A DNA stretch of 64,000 bases, taken from Sandaracinaceae bacterium. Its GTDB lineage: Bacteria; Myxococcota_A; Polyangia; Polyangiales; Houyiibacteriaceae. The notes under the pieces are model-generated. The model was not told the origin of the DNA, did not search any database, and saw only the letters and a program-made list of their open reading frames with translations. How positions within the stretch are numbered: the first letter of the stretch is position 1; the number at the start of each line of letters is the position of its first letter. The DNA lies in the NCBI GenBank assembly GCA_020633075.1, contig JACKEI010000002.1, positions 992,001 through 1,056,000 of the forward strand, given 5' to 3'. The position numbers and the translations under genes are program-made. Of the stretch, positions 53,270 through 61,775 are shown piece after piece.

Positions 53270-53542
53270 TCAGCCGTACTTGCTCAGCAGCGCGCGGATC
53301 TGCTTCAGGTTGGCGTCCGTGCTCTCCGCGTGGCGGGTGCTCTGCACCTCACGCTCGATCATGCAGGCCAGCATCTCGTGGAAGGTCTTGTCGAGCGCCT
53401 TCCTGGCGGCGGCCATCTGCTGCGCGACCTTCTCGCAGTCCGCGTCGGCCTCGATGAGCCGGCGAAGGCCGCGGACCTGTCCCTCTATGCGGGCCAGGCG
53501 GTTGCTCAGGCCGGTCTTGGTGTGTGGGTCGAGGGCTTGCAC
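53270..53542 (-). CDS. CsoR/CstR/FrmR-family metal- or persulphide-responsive repressor
   Basis: A 90-residue all-helical regulator. The core KTGLSNRLARIEGQVRGLRRLIE is the family signature, with C36 and C60. The His that precedes the second Cys in copper sensors is at 55, out of the usual spacing, so this looks more like the CstR type, in which two Cys sense persulphide; copper cannot be excluded. GTG 53542 has AGGAAAG eight bases upstream. A palindrome lies in the promoter, indicating autoregulation of this gene and DUF2892. Confidence 0.85.
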   Translation of the reverse strand: MQALDPHTKTGLSNRLARIEGQVRGLRRLIEADADCEKVAQQMAAARKALDKTFHEMLACMIEREVQSTRHAESTDANLKQIRALLSKYG

Positions 53543-53568
53543 GTGACGTCTTTCCTGGTGACCTCTTT

Positions 53569-53596
53569 ATACTATACCCCGTAGGGTATATGTCAA
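53569..53596 (-). promoter_or_regulatory. Promoter with embedded palindromic operator
   Basis: On the minus strand TTGACA (-35, 53591-53596) and TAGTAT (-10, 53569-53574) are separated by 16 bp. Within the spacer lies TATACCC-N4-GGGTATA (53573-53590), a perfect 7-bp dyad. CsoR-family operators have this AT-flanked G/C-tract form, so a bound repressor would block polymerase. Confidence 0.7.
53573..53590. repeat. Operator palindrome TATACCC-CGTA-GGGTATA
   Basis: Exact inverted repeat of 7 bp with a 4-bp centre, unusually AT-rich at its edges for this genome, located 31 bp upstream of the repressor's start codon. Confidence 0.75.
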
Positions 53597-53663
53597 GCGG
53601 GCACCACGCGCTCGCCTCGGGGACGAGCGCCGCCGAGAGCCTGCCCCTGAGCGCGCGGAGCGC

Positions 53664-55172
53664 TCAGCCTGCGCGGCTTGCGGGTGCGGCAGCGGGGCCA
53701 CCTGTGGACAGCCGCTTGGCCTCACTCAGGAGCTTCTGCTGCGCGCCCTCGCGCAGCCTCTGAAGGCTGTGTGCCAAGTCCGCCAGCGGGCGCTCCACCT
53801 GACCCAGCAGGTCCGCCTTCTCGGCAACCTGCTCCAGCAGCCGGTCCAGCTGGGAGAGCAGCGTGGGGCGCTCCTCTGCGGCGGCCTGATTGTAGCGCTG
53901 CACCACGTCGTCCAGGCGCTGCTGCACCGCTTGGTAGCGCGCCTCCACGCCGTGTCGCGCGGCCTCCAGTGTCCCCACCTGCGCATGGAAGCGTGTCGCG
54001 ATGCCCTCGATGGCGCGCGCCTCGCTCTCGAGCAGCTGGGCCAGCTCGTGGCGCTCGAAGGTCACGTCGTGGCCACTGGGCAGCGGCTTGCGCCCTGGGT
54101 CCAGGTAGTTTGGGTCCTGTTCGCGCCGGGCCAGCTCGTCGCGCGAGAAGGCGAAGGCCGAGTGCACCTCGCGCAGCGGCGAGCCCGCCGCCACGAACGG
54201 AGGGAAGGGGGAGTCGCTGTTGAGGTCCACCACGTGCGTGAAGAAGTCCGCCCAGCAGTGGTCTTCGCCGTAGCCGGTGTCGCTGATGCCCACCGTCACC
54301 GTGCCCGGCTCCAGGATCTCGGGGTGCGCCGCCACCAGGCGCTCCACCTTGGCCCGGCTCGAGTTGATGCCGTGCCGGCTGGGCAGGCTGAACTGCCGCG
54401 GGCCCGCCTGCCGGCCGAAGCGCCGGAACCAGGGCACTGGGGACGCCAGCTGCTCCCCCGCGCGGTCCAGCGTGGTGCAGTACACCTCGTCCACGCCGAG
54501 GTACTCGGCCGCGAGCGCGACGCTGGGCTCCGGCGAGGCGCTGGCCAGGATGATGCGGGCCCCCGGCGCACGCGCGCGAATGGCCGCGATGTCTTCCGCA
54601 CGGATGACCTGATCCGGCTCGTGTCGGGCCCAGACGTCCTCCGCCAGCCGACGCAGCAGGGGCAGCGGCACCCGCGAGAGGTGGTGCAAGAGCGCGGTCT
54701 GCGGCACGGACTGCACGGCGCGCACGGGCTCCAGTCCAAAGCGCCGAAAGCGCAGCCGCCCCAGCAGGCCCGACAGCGCCGCGAGCTTGCCCCACAGCAG
54801 GTAGTACAGCCCGGCGTCTGCCCACATGCGGTAGCCCAGCTGCACGTAGCGCAGCGTCCCGCGCAGGTTGCGGAGGTCCAGTGCCAGGCGCCCGCGCGCG
54901 CGGCTGGGCTCCATGGCCTGCCGCTGCGGCTCCCCGTAGGCCAGGTGGGCGCCGAGCTCCCAGCCCAGCAGCTCCCCCAGGTTGCGGCCCAGGTGCACCG
55001 TGCGGTCCAGGTCCAGCACCACGAAGCGCGCGTCCGCGGGCACCAGCACGTCCACCAGTTCTGCAAAGGGGCGCGGCCGGCCGTGGATGTGCACGCGCTC
55101 GACCAGGCGTGTATGGCGCCCGTCATCGCCGCTGCGAAAACCGATTGTGCGCGCTTCGAGGTCTGCCTGCAT
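53664..55172 (-). CDS. HAD-superfamily hydrolase with C-terminal coiled coil
   Basis: A 502-residue protein. The HAD motif I is D54-x-D56-x-T58 (VVLDLDRTVH), motif II is the Ser in LASASPEP and motif IV is in GISDTGYGEDHCWADFF. The cap-like middle is helical. The last about 130 residues are a long amphipathic coiled coil (LDDVVQRYNQ, LLSQLDRLLEQVAEKADLL). HAD proteins of this PSP-like type hydrolyse phosphate esters; the substrate is unknown. ATG 55172 has AAGGGC upstream; longer in-frame starts are Arg-rich and unlikely. It is divergent from 55274. Confidence 0.75.
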   Translation of the reverse strand: MQADLEARTIGFRSGDDGRHTRLVERVHIHGRPRPFAELVDVLVPADARFVVLDLDRTVHLGRNLGELLGWELGAHLAYGEPQRQAMEPSRARGRLALDLRNLRGTLRYVQLGYRMWADAGLYYLLWGKLAALSGLLGRLRFRRFGLEPVRAVQSVPQTALLHHLSRVPLPLLRRLAEDVWARHEPDQVIRAEDIAAIRARAPGARIILASASPEPSVALAAEYLGVDEVYCTTLDRAGEQLASPVPWFRRFGRQAGPRQFSLPSRHGINSSRAKVERLVAAHPEILEPGTVTVGISDTGYGEDHCWADFFTHVVDLNSDSPFPPFVAAGSPLREVHSAFAFSRDELARREQDPNYLDPGRKPLPSGHDVTFERHELAQLLESEARAIEGIATRFHAQVGTLEAARHGVEARYQAVQQRLDDVVQRYNQAAAEERPTLLSQLDRLLEQVAEKADLLGQVERPLADLAHSLQRLREGAQQKLLSEAKRLSTGGPAAAPASRAG

Positions 55173-55259
55173 CGCGATGCCCTTTGGTGAAAGACCATAC
55201 GCCCTCGCGCGAGACCGTCTGTCACGGTTTCGCAATAGCTCCGTCATGACGCGCGGGGG

Positions 55260-55265
55260 TATAAT
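55260..55265 (+). promoter_or_regulatory. Consensus -10 box (TATAAT), leaderless start
   Basis: TATAAT ends eight bases before the GTG at 55274 and no ribosome site intervenes. A clear -35 was not found. Confidence 0.45.
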
Positions 55266-55273
55266 CGCCGGCA

Positions 55274-56092
55274 GTGAGGTTCCTACTGCCACCCGATCGG
55301 AGCGAGCTCGGCGCCCAAGCGAGGGTCTCGCTGCTGGCGGACTGGATGAGCGCGTGGCTGAAGCGCGAGGTGCGCGTCTCCGTGGCGGCGACCTACGCCG
55401 AGATGGTGGACCAGGTGCACGGGCGTGAGACGGAGCTCGCCTGGACGCCACCCATCGTGTTTGCCGGCCTGCACGGAGCCACACGCTTCGCGCTCACCGC
55501 GCAGCGCCAGGGGGTGTGCTCGAGTCGCGGGGCCATCATCGTCCGCCGCAACGACCCGGCCGGTTCCATCGCCGAGCTGCAAGGACGGCGCGCCGCGTGG
55601 GTGGACCCGCTCTCCATGAGCGGGCACCTGAGCGCCCTCTCCCAGGTCAGGCGCTACGGGCTCGACGCGGCCACGCTCTTCGGGTCGCAGGCCTTCTTCG
55701 GCAGCTACACGCGCGCGCTTCGGGCCGTGCTGGACAACGAAGCCGACGTGACCTCGGTCTACGGTCAGCTGCGGGACGAGGAGACGGAGTCCGTCCGGCG
55801 CGTGCTGCGGGAGCTGGTGGGCCCGCGCGCGGAGGAGCTGCGCGTGCTGGAGAGGACCGGTCCGTTCCCCTACGACGTGCTGGTGGGGACGAACGCCCTC
55901 ACGGAACAGGAGGCGGCGCCGCTGCGCGAGGCGTTCCTGGGTCTACGCCACACGCCCGGCGCTCCGGCCATGTTGCTGGACGTGTGCGCGTGTGAGGCGT
56001 TCGTGCCCGCCGAGCCAGCCGCCTACGCGTGGCTCGCGGCCACTCCGTCTTTCTCCGCTTCGCGCCGCTCCTCGAGGCCCGCCAAGCCCTGA
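55274..56092 (+). CDS. PhnD-like periplasmic-binding-domain protein
   Basis: A 272-residue protein of the phosphonate/phosphate ABC-type binding family (PhnD-like). Typical stretches are RREVRVSVAATYAEMVDQV, ELAWTPPIVF, GAIIVRRNDPAGSIAELQGRRAAWVDP, FFGSYTRALRAVLDNEADVTSVYG and YDVLVGTNALT. No signal peptide is visible, so it is either cytoplasmic or lacks a recognised export signal, and no permease or ATPase gene is nearby. It starts at GTG 55274 and is followed by the cytochrome-rhodanese gene after 22 bp, so the two are probably one operon. It may act as a ligand sensor. Confidence 0.75.
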   Translation: MRFLLPPDRSELGAQARVSLLADWMSAWLKREVRVSVAATYAEMVDQVHGRETELAWTPPIVFAGLHGATRFALTAQRQGVCSSRGAIIVRRNDPAGSIAELQGRRAAWVDPLSMSGHLSALSQVRRYGLDAATLFGSQAFFGSYTRALRAVLDNEADVTSVYGQLRDEETESVRRVLRELVGPRAEELRVLERTGPFPYDVLVGTNALTEQEAAPLREAFLGLRHTPGAPAMLLDVCACEAFVPAEPAAYAWLAATPSFSASRRSSRPAKP

Positions 56093-56114
56093 CGCGGTCG
56101 CTTTGCGTTGCACG

Positions 56115-57281
56115 ATGCCTCGTGCGCGCGAACGATGCTGCATGCTCGCGACCTCAGCGCTCCACTGGCTGCAGCTCCGCCCTCGCTCGAAGGTCGCCCT
56201 CGTCGCTCTCTGCGCCGCCGTACTCGTTGCCTGCGACGACCCGCCTGCGCAGGCAGGGCTCCACGTCAAGGACGCTGCGCCGGTCAGCGCCGAGTACGCG
56301 CGCTACTGCGCGCTCTGCCACGGCGAGCGCGGCGAGGGAGGGGGCGCGGACAACGCTCCGGCGATCGCCAACGGCGCCTACCTGCGGCTCGCCAGCGATG
56401 ACTTCCTGCTGCAGTCGATCCGCCGCGGTCACCCGGGCACGCCCATGAGCGCGTTCAGCAGGGCGGCGGGTGGGCCGCTCAGTGACGAGCAGATCCACGC
56501 CATCATCGCCTTCTTGCGCGCGTACCAGGTGGGCGCACCCGACGACGTGGGTGTACCGGCCGACAACGTGCCCGTGGACCCTCAGCGCGTGGAGCGCGCG
56601 CGCCCGACCTTTCACGCGCGCTGCGCCTCGTGCCACGGCGAGCAGGGCGAGGGCCGCACGGCACCCACGCTCAACAACCGCGTCTTCCACGAGCTCGCCA
56701 CGGACGCCTTCTTGCGGCGCACCATATCGGAGGGGCGCCCGGGCACCGAGATGGCCGCCTTCGCGGAGGTGATGCCCGCCGAGCAGGTGGAGGACCTGGT
56801 GCACTTCGTACGCTCCCTCGGCGCGCCCAACACCGCCGCCGTCACCGCGCACGCTGGCGAGGACGAGCAGTGGGCCGAGCGCGAAGGCGACGCGTTGGTG
56901 CTCAACCCCGAGGGCCGCGCGCCGCGCTTTGCGCCCGCCAACGCCTACGTGCACGCCGAGCAGGTCAAGCAGGCTCTCGACCAGGGCCGCCGGATGATTC
57001 TGTTCGACGCGCGGGCGGTCTCCGACTGGCGCGCGGGGCACTTGCCGGGTGCGCTGCCTGCGCCCTTCTACGCAGACGACGAGGCCCTCCGCCGTGTGCC
57101 CAACGACGGGACTCAGATCGTCGTGTACTGCGGCTGCCCGCACGTCGCGGCGGACCGCCTGGCCGGCCGCTTGCGCGCGGCGGGCTACAGTCGCGTGGCC
57201 GTCATCGACGAGGGCTTCTACCACTGGCGCGACCAGGGCTACCCGCTGGTGAACGAGCCTGGCACCCCCGCAGAGGAGTAA
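56115..57281 (+). CDS. Dihaem cytochrome c - rhodanese lipoprotein
   Basis: A 388-residue periplasmic lipoprotein. Lipobox VLVAC is followed by two cytochrome c domains: CALCH (about residue 70) with Met-containing loop TPMSAF, and CASCH (about 165) with TEMAAF. The C-terminus (about 275-388) is a rhodanese-like domain with active-site loop YCGCPHVAADR. It could move electrons while handling sulphane sulphur, for example thiosulphate or persulphide. An alternative start is ATG 56142. It is bracketed by a PhnD-like gene (22 bp before) and a CHAD gene (13 bp after). Confidence 0.85.
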   Translation: MPRARERCCMLATSALHWLQLRPRSKVALVALCAAVLVACDDPPAQAGLHVKDAAPVSAEYARYCALCHGERGEGGGADNAPAIANGAYLRLASDDFLLQSIRRGHPGTPMSAFSRAAGGPLSDEQIHAIIAFLRAYQVGAPDDVGVPADNVPVDPQRVERARPTFHARCASCHGEQGEGRTAPTLNNRVFHELATDAFLRRTISEGRPGTEMAAFAEVMPAEQVEDLVHFVRSLGAPNTAAVTAHAGEDEQWAEREGDALVLNPEGRAPRFAPANAYVHAEQVKQALDQGRRMILFDARAVSDWRAGHLPGALPAPFYADDEALRRVPNDGTQIVVYCGCPHVAADRLAGRLRAAGYSRVAVIDEGFYHWRDQGYPLVNEPGTPAEE

Positions 57282-57294
57282 GCTCACGCAGAGC

Positions 57295-58134
57295 ATGACG
57301 ACGCTGTTCGACACACTCCGCGAGGACGCGCTAGCGCGGCACGCCGCCTGCGAACGAGTGCTGGGAAAGCGCGGTGTGCTCTCGAGCGAGGACGTGCACG
57401 CGCTGCGCGTGGCGACCAAGCACCTGCGTGCCAGCTGGGCCCTCTTGGCGCCCCTCCTGAGTGAGGCGGAGCGGAGCGCGGCCCGCGGCGCCCAACGCGA
57501 GCTCGCGGACGCGGCGCGCGAGCTGAGCGGCCCGCGGGACCGCGACGCCCTGGCGGAGACGCTGGCGCGCCTGGCGGCCGAGGCTCCCAAGCGGCGTGAC
57601 CGCGAGCGCCTGGCAGGTGCCCATGCGCTGCTCTTCGGTGAGCGGCCCGGCAAACACCAGAGGGCGTCACGGACACCTGCGCTGCGGAGCGCGTTCCAGC
57701 GCGACGCCGAGCGCTGGGCTGCGTGTACCTGTGCGATCTCCGACGAGCAGCTGCTGCGGGAGGGGTGCGGCCGCCTCTATCGTCGTGCGCGGCGGCTCGC
57801 CCAGCGCGCGCGCAAGACGGGGGATGTCGAGGCGTGGCACCGCTGCCGCAAGCAAACGAAGTACCTCGGGTACAACTTGTCGCTGCTGCTGGGCGACGAC
57901 GACCCGCGCTCCATGCGCAGCGAGCTCGGCGCGCTGGGCGAGCAGCTGGGTGAGCTGCACGATCTCTCCCGCTTGCGGGCGCACGTGCGGCGCGCGCGCA
58001 CGGAGCTCGGTCAGCCAGAGGCGCTGCGAGGTGTGGTGCGGCTGGTGCGCCGCCACGAGAAGGCCTTGGCCGCCGCGTGCAAAGCGGGCTCGCGCGCCAG
58101 CTTCGGGAGCTCCCCCAAGCGCTTTGCGCATTAG
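57295..58134 (+). CDS. CHAD domain protein
   Basis: A 279-residue, highly helical, basic and acidic protein. It has the CHAD pattern: EDVHALRVATKHLRASWALL near the N-terminus, CGRLYRRARRLAQRARKTGD, AWHRCRKQTKYLGYNLSLLLGDD and LGEQLGELHDLSRLRAHV. CHAD (conserved histidine alpha-helical) proteins bind polyphosphate granules through conserved His and Arg/Lys. It starts 13 bp after the cytochrome-rhodanese gene and is presumably in the same transcript. Confidence 0.9.
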   Translation: MTTLFDTLREDALARHAACERVLGKRGVLSSEDVHALRVATKHLRASWALLAPLLSEAERSAARGAQRELADAARELSGPRDRDALAETLARLAAEAPKRRDRERLAGAHALLFGERPGKHQRASRTPALRSAFQRDAERWAACTCAISDEQLLREGCGRLYRRARRLAQRARKTGDVEAWHRCRKQTKYLGYNLSLLLGDDDPRSMRSELGALGEQLGELHDLSRLRAHVRRARTELGQPEALRGVVRLVRRHEKALAAACKAGSRASFGSSPKRFAH

Positions 58135-58241
58135 CTGGTGCGAGCGGACCCGTAGCGGGGGGCATCTCGTGGCCGCGGTCGGGCTCGTGGAAGCGGCGTC
58201 CGTCGGCGCAGCTCGTGCTGCACAGCGCCGTGGCCTCGTGC

Positions 58242-58247
58242 TATCTC
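58242..58247 (+). promoter_or_regulatory. Candidate -10 box (TATCTC), leaderless start
   Basis: TATCTC ends six bases before the ATG at 58254, with no Shine-Dalgarno sequence. It is weaker than consensus at the last base. Confidence 0.25.
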
Positions 58248-58253
58248 CGCCCG

Positions 58254-59261
58254 ATGCCCTCTGACCACTCTCTCGATCTCCAGGCCGAGCTCACGCGCGC
58301 GCGCGCGGCCGTCCGTGCCGCCGCCCTCGTGACCCGCGCCGTCCAGGCGGATCTCGTCCACGCCAGCACGCTCGAGAAGAGCGACAAGAGCCCCGTCACC
58401 GTGGCGGACTTCGCGTCCCAAGCCGTGGTCGCGGCCACCTTGTCGCGGCTGGGCTCGGCGGTGACCGCCATGGTCGGCGAAGAGGACGCGGCGGACCTCC
58501 GGGGTGACGAGGCCTCCGTGCGCCGTAGCCAAGTGGTGGCGCATGCGCGCGGCGTGCTCGGCGCGGAGCTGAGCGAGGACGAGGTGCTGGGCTTCATCGA
58601 CGTGGGTGGTCACGCGCCGCGGCCCGGCGGCACCTACTGGACCCTGGATCCCATCGACGGCACCAAGGGCTTCCTGCGCTCGGAGCAGTACGCCATCGCG
58701 CTGGCGCTCATTCATGACGGGCAGGTCATCGTGGGCGCGCTCGGGTGCCCGCGCCTCCCGGTCGGGGACGGCAGCGACGACGAGGGGGTCTTGATGAGCG
58801 CCGTGCGCGGCGGCGGCGCGTCCGCGGAGCCCCTCTTTCGCACGGGCGAGCTGCGCGTCATCCGCGTGAGCGACGTGCAGGACCCGGCCAAGGCGCGCTT
58901 CTGCGAGTCGGTGGAGTCGGGGCACAGCGACCAGGACCAGAGCGTGCAGATCGCCACCGCGCTGGGCATCACCACGCCGGGTCTGCGCATGGACAGCCAG
59001 GCCAAGTACGCGGGGCTCGCGCGCGGAGACGCCAGCATCTACCTGCGCCTGCCAACGCGCAAAGACTACCAAGAGAAGATCTGGGACCACGCGGCCGGGC
59101 TCATCGTGGTGGAAGAGGCTGGCGGGCGCGTGACGGACGTGCGCGGCGCGGACCTGGACTTCAGCCACGGCAAGACGCTCGCGGGCAACTCCGGCGTCAT
59201 CGCCACCAACGGGCCCATCCATGCGGCGGTCCTCGCGGCGGTCACCAAGGTGCTGGGCTGA
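58254..59261 (+). CDS. 3'(2'),5'-bisphosphate nucleotidase / inositol monophosphatase-family phosphatase
   Basis: A 335-residue Mg-dependent phosphatase, CysQ/Hal2-like. The metal and phosphate site is visible as GEED (about residue 80), DPIDGTKGFLRS (about 135) and IWDHAAGLIVVEEAGG (about 280), with KSDKSPVTVADF before. Such enzymes dephosphorylate PAP to AMP in sulphate assimilation, or inositol phosphates. The N-terminal length and GTK-GF favour the PAP branch. ATG 58254 fits the family's N-terminus. The frame from 58077 overlaps the CHAD gene and is not used. Confidence 0.88.
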   Translation: MPSDHSLDLQAELTRARAAVRAAALVTRAVQADLVHASTLEKSDKSPVTVADFASQAVVAATLSRLGSAVTAMVGEEDAADLRGDEASVRRSQVVAHARGVLGAELSEDEVLGFIDVGGHAPRPGGTYWTLDPIDGTKGFLRSEQYAIALALIHDGQVIVGALGCPRLPVGDGSDDEGVLMSAVRGGGASAEPLFRTGELRVIRVSDVQDPAKARFCESVESGHSDQDQSVQIATALGITTPGLRMDSQAKYAGLARGDASIYLRLPTRKDYQEKIWDHAAGLIVVEEAGGRVTDVRGADLDFSHGKTLAGNSGVIATNGPIHAAVLAAVTKVLG

Positions 59262-59332
59262 GCGCGAGGGCTCAGTCCGCTCCAAAGCCAGCCTGAGCGG
59301 CCGGCAACGTCGTGTTCCCGTGATGGGGTTGC

Positions 59333-59338
59333 TATACT
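59333..59338 (+). promoter_or_regulatory. Extended -10 box (TG-C-TATACT), leaderless start
   Basis: TATACT, preceded by TG one base upstream, ends six bases before the GTG at 59345; the leader would be zero to one base. Confidence 0.45.
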
Positions 59339-59344
59339 CCCCGC

Positions 59345-60250
59345 GTGTCGTTTCGCGCTTGCTTGTTCCCTCTTGGTCACCTGTCGCTCGTGTTGCTGCT
59401 CTGCGGTCTCTTGGGGCCCAGCAGCGCGCTCGCGCAGCGTGGGCGCCAAGCTGCGAACCCCGCGCCCACCGCGAACCCCGCGCCCACCGCAGCCCAGCGA
59501 GAGGCCGCGCGACGCGCGTTCGTCGAAGGCACGGAGCACTACGAGCAAGGACGCTACCGCGAGGCCATGGCCGCGTTCGAGCGTGCCCACGCCGCCACGG
59601 GTTCCCCGGAGCTGCTCTACAACCTGTACACGGCGGCGCAGCGCGCGGGTGAGCTCGAGCAGGCTTCCGAGGCGCTGGCGGGTTACCTCGCGTCCAGCGC
59701 CGTACCCGCCGACGAGCGGCCCGCGCTCGAGGCCCGGCTGGTGCGTCTGCGTGAGGAGATCCGCGCGGCGGAGGCAGCTCGCGTCGCGCAGGAGGAGGCC
59801 GACCGCGAGGCTGAGCAGGAGGAGGCCCGCCGGCTCGCTGAGGCCGAGGCGCGCGCACGCGAAGCCGAGGCCCGCGCGGCACGGGGGGCTCCACCGGTCA
59901 GCCCCGCGGCCACGGTAGCGTTCGTGGTAGGCGGCGGAGGTCTGGTTGGCTTCGCCGTGTTCGCCGGTCTAGCGCTGCGCGAAGACCGCAGGGTGGGTCA
60001 GCTTTGCGGGGTGCACGTGGGTTCGTACTGTACGGACTCGGACGTCCTCCCCTTGCGTGCCCTCTCGTTCTCGGCCGACGTTGCGTTGGGGATCGGCCTC
60101 GCGGGCGCCGCCACGGGGATGGTGATCTACTTCGTCCAGCGGGCACGTCGGCGCTCCCTTGCGGAAGGCACGCAGGCGCGTCTGCGGCTCTCACCCGTGC
60201 TCGGCGGTCCCCGCGGCGCGTGGGGCGTCACGGCCGGAGGGTCGTTCTGA
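59345..60250 (+). CDS. Exported TPR protein with coiled coil and two membrane helices
   Basis: A 301-residue protein with signal peptide (LSLVLLLCGLLGPSSALA), a tandem NPAPTA repeat, and a TPR-like unit (RRAFVEGTEHYEQGRYREAMAAFERAHAATGSPELLYNLYTAAQRAG). A highly charged helix (EADREAEQEEARRLAEAEARAREAEARAA) and two hydrophobic helices (ATVAFVVGGGGLVGFAVFAGLAL, ALGIGLAGAATGMVIYFV) follow. This layout is the common myxobacterial 'TPR plus tail' envelope protein. Its stop overlaps the next gene's ATG by one base. Confidence 0.7.
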   Translation: MSFRACLFPLGHLSLVLLLCGLLGPSSALAQRGRQAANPAPTANPAPTAAQREAARRAFVEGTEHYEQGRYREAMAAFERAHAATGSPELLYNLYTAAQRAGELEQASEALAGYLASSAVPADERPALEARLVRLREEIRAAEAARVAQEEADREAEQEEARRLAEAEARAREAEARAARGAPPVSPAATVAFVVGGGGLVGFAVFAGLALREDRRVGQLCGVHVGSYCTDSDVLPLRALSFSADVALGIGLAGAATGMVIYFVQRARRRSLAEGTQARLRLSPVLGGPRGAWGVTAGGSF

Positions 60251-60969
60251 TGCGCCACGTCCGTGTTCCGCTGTGTGTCTCCCTGGCGCTCGTGGCCGCG
60301 CTGGTGGCGCCCGCCTGCACGCTGGTGTTGGACAGCGACCGGCACCAGAGCGACGTCGTTCCCGTTCCGGCCACTCAGTTCTGTGGGCAGCTGGCCGCCA
60401 TAGGGTGCGCGGCGGTGCGCGACTGCTGCATGCGCCCTGACCTCGATCTGGACAGCTGCACCCAGATGGTGGCGGTGGGGTGCGCCAACGACTTCGGCGC
60501 GCTGGGGATCGATCCGCGCACGGGCTACGACGACGTGCAGGCGGGCTTTGCGCTGGCCGAGGCGCGCGAGCTGGCGGCCACCTGCGATCCCGCCTTGTAC
60601 GCCTGGACCAACGCTCCCACGGGCTTTCGGAGCGCGCTCGCGGGGACGGTCCCTTACGGCGGCTCGTGTGACCCGACGCTCATGGACACCACACCCCTGC
60701 TCTCGTGCGCGGACGACGGCGTCTGCACGCTGATGGGCTCCGAGTGGTTCTGCAATCCGCCCATCCCGCGGGGTGAAGAGTGCTCCTTCGACGGGGCCTG
60801 CGAGCCAGGGCTGCGCTGCACAGCACTCGTGCAGTTCTTCGGGACGGGCTCGTGTCAGCCGCTGAAGGCCGTGGGCGTCGACTGCACCCGCGACAGCGAG
60901 TGCGAGACCTACCTCTGCGATACCACGTGTCGCGACGCGACGGTGGTCGAGGCGTACTGCAGCGAGTAG
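60250..60969 (+). CDS. Cys-rich secreted lipoprotein
   Basis: A 239-residue lipoprotein with signal peptide and lipobox VAPAC. The mature domain carries about eighteen Cys (QFCGQLAAIGCAAVRDCCMRP, SCTQMVAVGC, ECSFDGACEPGLRC, DCTRDSECETYLCDTTC), like Cys-rich secreted proteins of myxobacteria. Its ATG shares an A with the preceding stop, so the two are coupled. No enzyme motif is visible. Confidence 0.75.
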   Translation: MRHVRVPLCVSLALVAALVAPACTLVLDSDRHQSDVVPVPATQFCGQLAAIGCAAVRDCCMRPDLDLDSCTQMVAVGCANDFGALGIDPRTGYDDVQAGFALAEARELAATCDPALYAWTNAPTGFRSALAGTVPYGGSCDPTLMDTTPLLSCADDGVCTLMGSEWFCNPPIPRGEECSFDGACEPGLRCTALVQFFGTGSCQPLKAVGVDCTRDSECETYLCDTTCRDATVVEAYCSE

Positions 60970-60987
60970 GGAGAGCCTGAGTCGGGG

Positions 60988-61683
60988 CTAGTGGTAGCCC
61001 TCGGTGTCCTCGCGCTCGCTCTCCACCGCGACGATGCGCACCTTGCCGTCTGGCCCGCGCTCGATGCGCACCACGGGGGCCTCGTCACCGGCTTCCCGCT
61101 GCTGGGCCTTGAAGGGCCCGGGGCTACGCCGCTCGAGCTTCTCGCGGAAGCCCGCGGCCAGGTCCTCCTTGTCACGTCCCGCGGAGCTCCTTCCCCGTGC
61201 CCCCCACAGCATGCGGGGCAGCTGCCAGGCGCGCGCGCCGTCGAAGCCGTTCAAGGGCAGCAGGTTGAGGGCCGCGATGATCACGTTGATGCGCGTGAAC
61301 ACGTAGTAGAGGTCCGCGTGGAAGTCCGAGCCGGGCGGGCCCAGCGCCGCGCCCACCGCCAGCGTCACGCCGAACAGCAGCCCCTGCGCCAGCACCCCGC
61401 CCCACGCGATGACCGCGCGCTGGTACGCCGTGGTCTGGCCCCGGTAGGAGCACAGGCCGCCAAAGCCATGCACGTCCAGGCTGATCACCTCGCAGCCGTA
61501 GCGGCGCGCCAAGAACCCGTGCCCCAGCTCGTGCGCCGCGACCAGGATGAAATACCCCAGCCAGATGCCGGGCACGAAGCGGATGCCCCCGATGAACATC
61601 ATGCCGAGCGCGAAGCTCCAGTGGATGCGCACGGGCATCCCCCGGAGCCTGAAGAGCGTCGTGTACCCCTCGTTGCCGAACAT
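60988..61683 (-). CDS. Site-2-protease-like (M50) metallopeptidase
   Basis: A 231-residue membrane protein. HELGH at residues 51-55 forms the zinc site, and N140-LLPLNGFDG gives the third ligand Asp148. Both lie in hydrophobic segments, as in intramembrane proteases of the M50 family; the N-terminus (LRGMPVRIHWSF) is typical. About five hydrophobic segments are present, with a polar C-terminal tail of about 60 residues. The substrate could be a sigma-factor regulator. It converges on the preceding lipoprotein with 18 bp between. Confidence 0.88.
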   Translation of the reverse strand: MFGNEGYTTLFRLRGMPVRIHWSFALGMMFIGGIRFVPGIWLGYFILVAAHELGHGFLARRYGCEVISLDVHGFGGLCSYRGQTTAYQRAVIAWGGVLAQGLLFGVTLAVGAALGPPGSDFHADLYYVFTRINVIIAALNLLPLNGFDGARAWQLPRMLWGARGRSSAGRDKEDLAAGFREKLERRSPGPFKAQQREAGDEAPVVRIERGPDGKVRIVAVESEREDTEGYH

Positions 61684-61775
61684 GCGCGGAGTGTTCCGCG
61701 CGCGTTGCGGCGGGTCAACGCGCGCGAGCGCGGGGCGGAGGTGCTATCGTCCGGCGCGTGGACGCTGAGTAGCCC

